Assembly (NCBI GenBank): GCA_947247005.1
Contig: OX365944.1
Coordinates: 25,767,501-25,831,500, forward strand
Reading direction: 5' to 3'
Source of the DNA: Spisula solida
Taxonomy: Eukaryota > Mollusca > Bivalvia > Venerida > Mactridae
Length of the DNA stretch: 64,000 bases
Position numbers and translations under genes: made by a program. Positions 12,336 to 22,993 of the stretch are shown piece after piece. The notes below the pieces were generated by a model, which saw only the letters and a list, made by a program, of their open reading frames with translations, was not told where the DNA came from and searched no databases. Positions within the stretch are counted from its first letter, which is position 1, and each line of letters starts with the position of its first letter.

Positions 12336-13188
12336 TATATATACAACACAAAAATACACAAACCAACCCTGTTTTTATCAAGGTTCATGAGAACAAATCA
12401 AGTTTAATCAGATGTGAATATCAACCATTTCAATTCCAATAAAACTTGCGTACAATGATACTTATACAAGTTGTCTTATTAATTACAATGATGAAACTGT
12501 GGTCAGATGACCAAGAAGAAAGACATGTCCCAAATGTCAACAGGTATTTTTATTTAGAGCATAGAGTAAATAAAGCATTGTTTTGTAAAACATGCTTAAG
12601 CTTCAGCTGTGTTATTTCACCAATTTAGATGGAGGTATAAGTATCACTGCGTATAAACCTAATCACTGTATGATTTATAGGGAGACTATACAATAAACTT
12701 GTATGACTTATTGCGAGCAAAAGCATCTGTGATTTCGGCCCATGATATGACCTATAGGGAGTCTGGGAAACTATACAATTCAACGTGTATGACTTATTGC
12801 GAGCAAAAGCACCTATGATTTCCAGTTACTGTATGACTTAAATGATTCGGAGACTATTCAATTCAATGTATATGACTTATTGCGATAAAGGGAAGTTGAC
12901 TCATTTATACACTGTGAGTATTGTTCATTGTGTATCCACCGTTCACTGCAGTGATGTGTGTTGTTTCCCGGACAGATGGCAGGCACGTACTCATGGTTTT
13001 GCTGAAATGAACAACAGTGTAGTCTCAGTAAGTTGATATTGTAACATGTGTTTTATGGTAGTAGATTTGTGCCTATTCTATGTTCGATAATCTCTCAAAG
13101 ATAATATCTACCAGTATTGGTGTGGCCAGTAATCGAATACATACATGTGTATCGTGTAAATGCCAATTTGCTAATAAATTTGAACTCT

Positions 13189-13350
13189 GCCCTGCGTTCA
13201 GGGAAAAATAACGTGACGCATGTTTCGTACCTGGTACGTACCATGTACGAAACGTTTTGTACCTGTTAGGTACCAGGTACGAAACGTTTCCTACCTGTTA
13301 GGCTACAGGTACGAAACGTGCGTCACGTTATTTTTCCTTGAACGCAGGGC
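13189..13350. mobile_element. Foldback MITE, family F1, copy 1
   Basis: The termini GCCCTGCGTTCAGGGAAAAA and TTTTTCCTTGAACGCAGGGC are inverted copies. The interior holds alternating GGTACGAAACGT and ACGTTTCGTACC blocks, so almost the whole 162 bp can fold on itself. A related copy lies at 19352-19502. It lies in the second intron of ependymin copy 2. Confidence 0.85.
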
Positions 13351-13454
13351 TGATTAACCACAAAGGAAGGTAACTATGAATGATAATAACACTGAAATGA
13401 AGCACGGGGAGACTGTTACAGCGGCCGCACACGACAGTAACACCTGCATATATA

Positions 13455-13927
13455 GGTCACAAACCACTAAATAAAATTGTTCTTTTGCTCGATGTAATGT
13501 GACAGTTGTCAGCTCCAGATTATATCATGTTAAAGTCTATGGCCAGTTGGCAGACCTATATCATTGAAAAGTAGTATGTTTCAGCTACAAAATAAGACAA
13601 AAAACAGGGGTCATGTTTAATATAAGAAATATTTTGTTCGTCAAAGGCGGTAGACAAATTTTTACAGACGCGCGGACCGATCCAATGTGGGTTTTTACCC
13701 TACTCTCCTTTCACTTTTTTTGCCAAATATGCCAAAATCTCAAAATATTCAAGATGAAACACATTCACTCATTTAACTACATGTATACAATACTTTTAAA
13801 CTCAATAAGATGATTCTAGTTCCATTTTATCAAGACATATCACCATTTCCAGGCAAACAGAAGTTTATGTAAGGACTATTAGAGTGTATCCGTTTTGGTC
13901 CGCGTATGCATTTAGTGGTTTATGACC
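13455..13927 (+). mobile_element. MITE family M4, copy A, with TATA target duplication
   Basis: A 473-bp element with termini GGTCACAAACCACTAAA and the inverted TTTAGTGGTTTATGACC. TATA occurs immediately before and after it, a 4-bp target duplication. The interior is shared with 20217-20684 (reverse) and 23093-23550, for example AAAGGCGGTAGACAAATTTT and AATATGCCAAAATCTCAAAA. No transposase. Intronic in ependymin copy 2. Confidence 0.9.
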
Positions 13928-14189
13928 TATAAGACATTTTAATACCGTGATACTTAATTTATATGTACTCGTAAGTTGATATTGCAAAGTTTTGTGTCAT
14001 TGGATATGGGAAATGCATTTATGAATTTGTACTTATATAATTGTTAGCAGTTTGTTTTATCGTTTAAGTGTATTTCAGCCAAGCACATCAATATTATGAC
14101 ACAAGATATCAACGTATCAGAATAGACTATGCTCATGGACAGAGGAGGACTAAACTATACTGGTATAAACAGGTACTCGCCTAGTTATA

Positions 14190-14929
14190 CACTCGGCAAA
14201 ACTTGTAAGTACACACTTGTTTATTTGCCCATAGCTCGGTCAATGCGTGTTTGATCGTGCTGAAAATTTCAACATATGTAGATTGGATATGTAGAATTAC
14301 AATACAATCAATGTTTCTAACATCTGATTTAAATTGTCACAAACAGAATAAATTAATGATGCCAACAGCAGAATCTAAAAAAACACAATAATGCCGTGTG
14401 TTCATCGGGCGATTGTCAGGTTTTTAATGCACATACGGCCCCGCTGCGCTGATACAGTACGGTTTCAAGTCTATGTTTCTATCATGGACACAGTAATAAA
14501 GAAAACAATGATAGGAACAAGCCCAATTTAGGTTTAGAAATATCGACTTCTGATTAAAAATGCGATTTGAAACATGGTTAACTCCCCTTGACCATAACAA
14601 TAAAAAATATTTTTAAAAGTAAAAAAACACCATGTTGTTGTTTGAAAAATCGAATTATTTTGTGTTTTTTTAATTTGACAATAAATCTAAAATTCAAATT
14701 TACCTTACATAAAAATAGTGTGCACATACGCGTCAATTTCACGGCCATTTTACGGTTTTTGACGTTTCATGATTCAATGACCCGCTGTATTTAATTTTGA
14801 AGAAAAAAATGAATTTATCCAGTCCTTTGATAGTCAATACCATGTACACAAAATTTCATGCAAAAATGATAAAAAATAAAAAAGTTATAGCGAAAAAACG
14901 ACATGTGTACTTATAAGTTTTGCCGAGTG
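14190..14929. mobile_element. Non-autonomous Tc1/mariner-like element with TA duplication
   Basis: 740 bp bounded by CACTCGGCAAAACTTGTAAG and its reverse complement (CTTATAAGTTTTGCCGAGTG, one difference), with TA on each side. It starts about 12 bp after the donor of the 14079 exon of ependymin copy 2. No transposase recognised. Confidence 0.85.
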
Positions 14930-15010
14930 TATTACTGTAATTAGATATAAAACAAAGATTTTCGCCTTGCTACTGTCTCGACGAAATAAGAACATAGGAT
15001 GTGTAAAATA

Positions 15011-15232
15011 CACTCAACCACTTTTCAAACCCGAAATACCTTTAACTGTTATCATATTATTGGATGGCGAAAATGCAAAATTTGTTGCATGAATGACCAC
15101 GTATACTTTTTAATGATTTGAGTGTTAGGACTATTGCATAACACTTTTGTGTGCAACATATCGTCAAAAAATATGATCACAGTTTAACGTCTTTAGGGTT
15201 TGAAAAGTGACCAATTAGCAAGTGGTTGAGTG
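15011..15232. mobile_element. Mariner-like MITE, family M2, copy 1
   Basis: 222 bp bounded by CACTCAACCACTT and AAGTGGTTGAGTG, flanked by TA at both ends. The subterminal TTTCAAACCC and GGGTTTGAAAAGTGACC blocks recur in the copy at 60822-61074. Confidence 0.85.
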
Positions 15233-16443
15233 TATATCATACATGTGTTATATTGTTTTCTGTTGGCTTTTACCTGGTCAAGAAGAACATTCGTTTAATA
15301 TTTAACTGTATAGAACAATGTCCATGTCCCTATTGTGTCGTGTCGTACTTCTACATGTATGCGTAAATAATATAAAGGACAAGGTTCACGAATGACTTCA
15401 AATGATGGTGTTTGTTTACAAAATTGAAAATGCTAACTTGTTGAATTGTATACGTGTTTTATATTCATGACATGCTCTCCATCCCTTGCTTTCGGCAACT
15501 GCATCATTATAAAGTTATGTAGTGGGAATCATTCATTGTAGTCTACCAGATATTGTATGATAATGTCTTATTAATAGTTTACATTAAATAAATAGTAGGA
15601 AATCCTGTTAATGCTATAATTATACAATGTCGTCCGTCGTCCCCGCTTCGTATCGCATTGTCAAATTGTCGTATAGCGTTGTTGTGTTTGGGGGGCAGCG
15701 GACGCCATTCGACATGGCACTAACATGCTACCGTATCAAAATGAAGTCATAAACTCGTTGTATGAACGGAAGTGCTGGTACTGTTTCAGAACGTTCAGTA
15801 TGTATTCAATGATACACATTGTCATACAGAATCGGCAGGAGATTGGACAGATTTTATACACTGCATACCAGGTAAGTGAATACTAGTATACCTACACATG
15901 TACACCATAGAACTATGGAACATGGACATCTTTCAAAAACATGCTAATGAATGTAGCAAAATGATTAGTTAATGTCATAACATTGGGATAAAACAATTTT
16001 TTGTAACATAAAACAAGAAAGTTAACACATTAATGCATATTACGTATTTCAGCGTCTGCAAATGCTTCACAAACATACGAGCTTGGATTTACGCCAGGTA
16101 TAAGTGTTGTGGACTATACTTGGACGAAGCAGGAACACTTTCATGCACAGTTCTCAATTACCGACCACTGCACACCAGTTTCATTGTCATTGTTACTTGG
16201 CGATATTCAATACGATACGCTTATAAACAATTTTCAAGTTTCCAATAATTTTCGGTGGTCATAAATCGGACTTATCCAGTTGTTTACCCCGGTATCAATT
16301 AGCACTTATTACAAGCTGCTGAAATATTCCCCAAAGGGGTACATGGACACGATAATTGTCAGTGCAAATGTTTCTCTTTCCTTAATGTGTGGATGTACAC
16401 AGAGCCTGCTGTTCTTCCCATTTATGTCGGATTTGTCTATTAG

Positions 16444-16575
16444 CCACGGGGTTTACACTAAATGTCGCAGAATGTACGTTGAGTGTCATGCTTTTCAGGG
16501 CAACGGAGCACGAAGCGGCCATCAACGCAACTTTCTTTTTTGAGTTACCCGACCCTAAATATATATTTAGCCATG
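16444..16575 (+). pseudogene. Extra ependymin C-terminal exon copy
   Basis: After an AG acceptor identical in context to copy 1 (TTAG then CC), the frame reads ATGFTLNVAECTLSVMLF and then INATFFFELPDPKYIF. This aligns with the fused penultimate exon of copy 1 and with DITVGIKDPSVFDIP of copy 3. The usual C-terminal cysteine is missing. A second, better-preserved version of the same block follows at 16842-16927, so the exon appears duplicated. A weak internal donor at 16483 (phase 1) would join its first 39 bp to the 16842 exon in frame. Confidence 0.5.
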
Positions 16576-17390
16576 TTTTGTTCCTTATGACTTTTATCTG
16601 GTTGACATATTGCGGATAAATATACGGACAAATTACACATCAATCATCAGAATCTGTCAAATATACATCGTAACTATGTGCTTAGATGCGTTCATATCAG
16701 AACAACCCCGTACACATGGTAATGTTCGAACGCATACTGTTCATGCACGCATGTCAATGGTTGTGTATAACATATTCTCTCTCAATATATGTCGTGGTTA
16801 ATGTTTTAACTGAAAATGATATTTTTCAAAATATATTTCAGCGGTTCTGACATCGGTCCAACAATTTCAGGATTATCAACCTTTTGCAGACGACACTCAT
16901 TTCGCTGTACCTGATATTTGCAAGAATGTAACCGATGAGCTTTCAATATTATTATATCTGAGCAAAGTCCGTAAAATATTGCAATTTATTTAATGCTAAC
17001 TGATGAGATATGGAGTTCTATCAGTGAAATAAAACCTATATCAGTCACTGGTTATCACCTACAATGTGACTGATATGAGCTCCACCCTCTCACAGGGACT
17101 ACTTTAATTTACCAAAATCTCAACACTTAAACGTCTGCAACATTTTTATTACTGAACGGAAACATGTCATGTGGGGGTTTTTATTCTTAGGTAGACCATT
17201 TCCTACAATTTGGTGTATGATTTGACGCAAAATTCTCAAAAAGTCGTTTTCACCTATTCACCATAATCCAAGATGGCGGATTTGGAAGTGAAAAATATGA
17301 ATGGAATAACATATTCATACATAGCCTAACCACAGTGGTAATTTGGCATAAATAGTTCCAGTTTTGACACCATATAAGCATTAAATAAAT

Positions 17391-17547
17391 AGAATATTTG
17401 TTTGTTTTGATTGAATATGGTAAATATCTCATCTTGTAGTGATAAAATTTTAATATTTTCACTCGCGCTACGCGCTCTTGAAAATATTGAATTTTATCAC
17501 TACACGATGAGATATAAACCATATGCAATCAAAACAAACAAATATCC
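17391..17547. mobile_element. Foldback element with CTACGCGCTC loop
   Basis: Two arms of about 68 bp (17391-17460 and 17480-17547) pair almost completely, for example TTTGTTTGTTTTGATTG against CAATCAAAACAAACAAA. The 19-bp loop is ACTCGCGCTACGCGCTCTT. A very similar loop sits in the foldback at 53741-53903. Confidence 0.85.
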
Positions 17548-18232
17548 TCTATATAGTTAACTTTATATTATTTCATATAAGGATGGGTTTCCAGTAAATG
17601 CAAAGTGAATGTGTGGTCTGATGGCGAGAGTAACTATTTCAACTTCACGATTCTATCCACAAGGAACTTTAGCCGTGGTCATGCATGAATGAATGTCTAT
17701 ACTCATGTGTATTAGTTTTGATCACCATCCATGTTAAAAGCCTACTTTATATGTTTAACTGTAACACGTAACAATACCCGTTTTCACAAGGATAGACTAG
17801 CGGCTCTGCACGTTTGAATGTGCGTGCATAAACTATCTATACTTATTTGTGTATAGTGGTGTAAACATGTTATTATATATAATTGTGTTTTATTTTCCAC
17901 TTTAGATGCATACAAGACTAGTTCGTGGAATGGTTGAATATTTGAGCCACGAGTGGAAATCATACTCCAACCGAAATCACTTGTTATCGGGAATTTACTA
18001 ATACATTTCATTTAATTACCTTACTCACTCACACTATTTTATTTTTAATTACAATTTATATTGAGAAAATTGTCTAGAGAAAATCTAGGAGTATTGGAGT
18101 AATTAATGATTGACGGGTTCCATGTATATTAAATACCTTAGTACATTCTTATACGTTTATTTCAACTGAACATTGGTAATAAATCAATTCAAAAAGATAA
18201 TCAAATCGGACAGGGAAGGCAGCACCCAATGA

Positions 18233-18466
18233 ACACAGCCGAGCACAGAAAACAGAAATAACACATTCACACTGCACGTACCCAATGCACAACTGAAAAT
18301 GAGCTCAACCACTGAAAGTCGAAGTTTCAGCTGTCAAAAAGTCGAAGGTCAAGTCCAAGCTGTCAAGAAAGATGAAATATCAGCTATAAATCGTGTGCAT
18401 GACATGACCGGAGCCAATATCAAGGCGGAACCGACATATCGCAATCTTGAATTTGAACCTAGATAA
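18233..18466 (+). other. Short open frame of unknown status
   Basis: Open from 18233 to TAA at 18464-18466, with an internal ATG at 18299 (product starting MSSTTESRSFSCQKVEG). It is hydrophilic, with no recognised domain. It could be a terminal exon of an unmodelled gene or chance. The following stretch 18467-19351 has nothing recognisable. Confidence 0.15.
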
Positions 18467-19351
18467 CTCTGTCGACGTTATACATATAGCATCCTACCAA
18501 CTGTTCTAACTTGATGCATGTATTGATATGCAGACCATAATATCATCTTCCTTAGCTTGTTTTCATTTGATCCAGGGACTGTGAAAGACTGAACTGTGAC
18601 TGGAAATTGGGTTTATTTATGTCACTGGTATATTTTAATGACTGTTTATTTCACTGAATGGAAAAATTCGCAATATAATAACATGTGTGCTAATAACACC
18701 ATTAAAACTTAGATTTGTACAAATATCATTAATTTAACAAGTTAACGTAATTCAGTAATGTTCAATTATGCAATAAAAGTTTACAGTTGTGGAAATGAAC
18801 TCGAAAAGGAGAAGTAGTCATTCAAGAGTTATCGCACTTGAACATTTGTTTTACATCTTGTGATTTCAAGTGCATACTTTAATTCTTTTAAGGCGTATTT
18901 GTACTAACACACGTGTGAAAAGAAACAATATAATGAGTTCGATGGTTTATATCAATGTAGCACTAATCTGTAGTATAGACTCCCACAATGGAGCATACCG
19001 ACCGTTTATCCGCGGTCAACCATTGGCATTACAGTAACGCGCCGTATTTTCAACTAATTATGTTGTTTGTCAGACTTACCTATCACATTCTATGATAAAT
19101 ATACACAATAATCGTGAAAACCGCGATTCTGAGAAATTCTCCTGCAAAAGTGTGGTTTAAAGCTATTCCACGGGGTTAGATGTTACTGTACATAATCTAT
19201 AATCATGCCAAGACTATGCAAATTTAAAGTCGCCACTCGGTAAGTTAACATGAAACGGTAATATTCAAATTTAAAAAGTGTTCGGTTAGCAGTTTTGCTC
19301 AGTATAGGTTTAAATGTTTTCCTCTTACACACATTTGGCACTGGTTCACCT

Positions 19352-19502
19352 GCCCTGCGTTCAAGGAAAAATCACGTGACGCACGTTTCGTACCAGGTAC
19401 AAAACGTTTCGTACCTGGTACGCAAACGGTACGAAACGTTTCGTACCTGGTACGTACCAGGTATGAAACGTGCGTCACGTTATTTTTCCTTGAACACAGG
19501 GT
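19352..19502. mobile_element. Foldback MITE, family F1, copy 2
   Basis: Same termini and GGTACGAAACGT core blocks as 13189-13350: GCCCTGCGTTCAAGGAAAAA at the left and TTTTTCCTTGAACACAGGG at the right. It is 151 bp, self-complementary. Confidence 0.85.
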
Positions 19503-19654
19503 TGGAGTCAAAAACAAAGTCATCATAAATTTTGACATATTTTCCTCTGTACATGAATTGGTCGAACCGTTTGAAAAATACTCAAGTTAGCGGCCTATTA
19601 TAATGTCATATATAGGCGCACTTGTTTTCTATTATTTCGTCTAAAAAGGGAATC

Positions 19655-19776
19655 TAACTCTAAAACGTCGATAGTTGTACGTATGCACCAAGAGCGTTCC
19701 CAACAACTTTACATATAACTCTAAAACGTCGATAGTTGTACGTATGCACCAAGAGCGTTCCCAACAACTTTACATA
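19655..19776. repeat. Perfect 61-bp tandem duplication
   Basis: Two identical head-to-tail units of 61 bp starting TAACTCTAAAACGTCGATAG. Identity suggests a very recent duplication or an assembly artefact. Confidence 0.9.
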
Positions 19777-20216
19777 TAACTTCACTATGTGAGTCTTGTT
19801 TGATATTGATGAGTTTTCTGCACATAGGTTTGCTATATTTGATGATTGTTGCACAATAGTACAATGTGCTCTAGATCCCGTAAAATGCACTATTCTGAGA
19901 TAAGCTTTATACATTTATATATGTATATTTTTATAAAGTACATCTCAATTTATAGTGCACTGTACAATTTGATGCCAGATACTACATGTATATGGAATGC
20001 AGTTCGGGACATGTCACTTTGCCAATTACTTAAGAGTTTCCGCGACGATTAACATGGTTAAAGGAAAAAGTGTTATGCTCATAATGCTCGTTGTAACAAG
20101 GTAGTAAATTCCCCTAAGCCTAATTGCTGACAAAAAACATATATACAAATTTGGTCATGAAATAAACATACGTATTGCTCCAGTCCTGGATGATGTAGTG
20201 ATGACATAGACATGAA

Positions 20217-20684
20217 GGTTATAAACCACTAAACGCATACGCGGACCAAAAACGGATACTCAAAATGTCCTTGCCGAAACTTCTGTTTGCCTGGAAATGG
20301 TGATATGCCTTGATAAAATGAAACTAGAATCATCTCATATAGTTTAAAGGTATTGTATACATGTAGTTGAGTGAGTGAATGTGTTTCATCCGGAATATTT
20401 TGAGATTTTGGCATATTTGACAAAGCGAAAGTAGAGTAGGGTAAAACCCAAGTGTATATGTTCGCGCATCTGCAAAAATTTGTCTACCGCATTTGACGAA
20501 CAAAATCTTTCTTATATTAAATATGACCCCTGGTTTTTTTAACTTATTTTCTAGCTGAAACATTCTGCTTTTCAATGATATAGGTCTGTCAGCTGGCCAT
20601 AGTCATAAACATGATATATTCTGGGGCTGACAATTGTCACCTTTCATTGAGCTAAAGAACAATTTTATTTAGTGGTTTGTGACC
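20217..20684 (-). mobile_element. MITE family M4, copy B, with TGAA target duplication
   Basis: Reverse-oriented copy of the 13455-13927 element, 468 bp, flanked on both sides by TGAA. Termini GGTTATAAACCACTAAA and TTTAGTGGTTTGTGACC. The neighbouring stretch 20685-22027 shows no recognisable gene or repeat. Confidence 0.9.
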
Positions 20685-22027
20685 TGAACGAGTAATTAGC
20701 ATATTAACAAATAAAAGTAAGCCAATTCAAGCCTTGAAAGCAATTAGCAGATTGTATGTCCTCACCCGCATTCTTACAAGTCATAAAGGATGCAACACAT
20801 TGATATGGTCGATGAAAACTAGAGCTATCATATCGTATCTTATAATTCGTGCATCCAAACATTTCGCACTATACTAAACATATTTTCGCAGCTGGATATG
20901 GCAAAAACTTTTCAATGAAAAGAAACTAGACTAAATGTCAAAACGACAATTAGCTTTTAACAACTAGCATGCGCTATATTGGCAATCAGCAATAGTCTGT
21001 TCCTCTGAGCAGATTAGCGAATCTACTATACCGCGTTCAAGAGTCTAAAATCAGGAAATGACATGTCCCGACCCGCATTCCATACCAATGAGGTCACCTT
21101 AGATAACCCGACGTCGGAGTACATGGTGTAAGCACTTGTCTGCACACGAAGAAACTGTATGTTAGTTTTATTACCTATCCTACTTTAATTACAATATACT
21201 ATGCATAATTTGATAACTGGGTTTTGGCTTTTATTATGGTTTACATTTGGTCTATCATCTGCGTATGTTTGGTCTCTCCAGACGCCACAACACAATTTTG
21301 AGTTCATGTAGTTTCAAGATGGCGCAGACTAAATAAGACTAAAAGCGACCTACTGTTGGCTCGACCAAATATGCCATTGATAGACATAAATGTCAACCGT
21401 TACGCCGGTTGTCAATAAGATACCTTCTTATACATTTTAATGGTCCCATGAATTCGCTTGAAAGCCTTCGCCAGTTCACTTTGACAAAACAATGACGTGG
21501 AGCGATCTCTGCTCTGGCGTAATGCGAAATGACATGGGACTTAAAACTTGGGCAACATATTCGTTGATACTCTGGATTGACATTCTTTACCATTGGTTAT
21601 TAGAGGGGGTATTGAGCAGCACAGGAATGAACCAACCAGAGGTGAAAGATGGAATGTCACAGGGTATTCAATTCTCTCAATCAATAACTGAAATATAAAA
21701 GAGGAGTTAAGAACATTTTCTCAGTGTTAGTAACGAACATTTGTCCTTTTTGACTGCAAAACAAGTTTTGCAGTTATATTTAATTTCAGAGTTGCAGTTC
21801 ATGGTCTACTGGAAATATTTATTCAAGTTTGTTTACTGTATGGTATATTCTTTATTATTATACCTCACGTGACCTCTCAATGTATTTTCCCCGTTGGCCT
21901 GCCGTGTGTTCTTTTGTTCGATCACTATGTGATATATTGTTCGATCACATAGCAAAAACGAGGCTGAGCTATATATAGAAATATTTCATTTTTAATTCCG
22001 GAAAGCACCCTGCTAGAGAGTATCCGT

Positions 22028-22127
22028 ATGCTCTTTAAAAAATTGTGTATATTTCACATAATTATGCTAATTTTAGTAAATCTTGTCAATTTCAACCATC
22101 AATCAGTAGACGCTTATACAGAATGTG
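22028..22127 (+). CDS. Candidate signal-peptide exon for the Ly6-vWA gene
   Basis: An ATG opens a hydrophobic frame (MLFKKLCIFHIIMLILVNLV) ending near VDAYTEC. It could be a signal peptide cleaved after VDA. Two possible donors, after 22124 (GTGGTT) or after 22127 (GTTGTA), both leave phase 1, which is what the acceptor at 22994 needs. Both donors are weak, hence the low confidence. Confidence 0.35.
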
Positions 22128-22993
22128 GTTGTACATGAACAATTATCATAACGGCTATCAAAGAGCTGCTTACATCTGTTGATATTTTATTTGGTAAAAT
22201 TCTTGTGTGTGCTTAGTTTCGTTTCAGAATAAGTAAAGTACGAATAGTGGCTGGCAACCGGACGTCAATTTTATCTGGATAACCTCTTGTTGAAGGAATC
22301 ACAGGAAACATATCTGTTTTAATATTATTCAATGGACAAGACTTGTAAAATGTGTAACAGTCCAGCGATTTATAGTAAAATGTTTTTCAGCTTTATATTT
22401 GAATGAATACACAGTGTTTTCCAGTTAGAACAAAGTAAGAGCGACGTTTTATTTTATGTGTACACAAACAGGTAAAGCGTATATAGTATCTTAGTTTAGC
22501 ATCTGGAAAATAATAATCGAACTAGTGAACTCCATCACTGCGTTACTCTATTACTATCCTAACTTGACGTTAATTAAAAGATAATGAATATCAACACTGC
22601 TTAGCTTGTGTCATGTCTTTAACATACACTATAATTATATCATTATTGGGTAGGACATTATATAGTGTAAAATAAATCACATAAACCTCAACTGACTTTG
22701 TGTTTTATTTTATTAAACATGTACACGTGAGAGGTAGTGTGTTGACTGTGTACCTACGATACAATATATAGTTACTTTTGTATTATTTGAACATTAGGCA
22801 GGAATATGTATTGATCAACTACAGTACAACTTTACGGTTGCTTCTCTACTATTGCAGCTTTAACGTACATCAATACCATTATGACGTCATATATCATCAT
22901 TTAGAAATCTAACCCAGTATTTCATGATGACAAACGTAGCAAATGTGACAAATTGGAAACATTAAAACATTCACATGTGTTCTGCCCTTTCAG

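Larger units (their letters stand above)
12455..16927 (+). pseudogene. Ependymin-related protein, copy 2 (probably decaying)
   Basis: Recognisable exons are 12455-12543 (signal-peptide-like MILIQVVLLITMMKLW), 12976-13027 (WQARTHGFAEMNNSVVS), about 14079-14178 (QAHQYYDTRYQRIRIDY), 15790-15871 (NVQYVFNDTHCHTESAGDW, 82 bp as in copy 1), 16053-about 16220 (ELGFTPGISVVDYTW, DHCTP) and 16842-16927 (FAVPDICKN). The order and most phases match copies 1 and 3. Damage includes: the conserved N-terminal CCSPPQW cysteines are absent; the 14079 exon reads only if its acceptor is off by one base; at the homologous donor after the 16053 exon the GT is replaced by AT, so it reads into a TAA at 16258; and no terminal exon was found after the GTAACC donor at 16928. 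Either it is a pseudogene or a strongly divergent copy with altered splicing. Confidence 0.6.
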
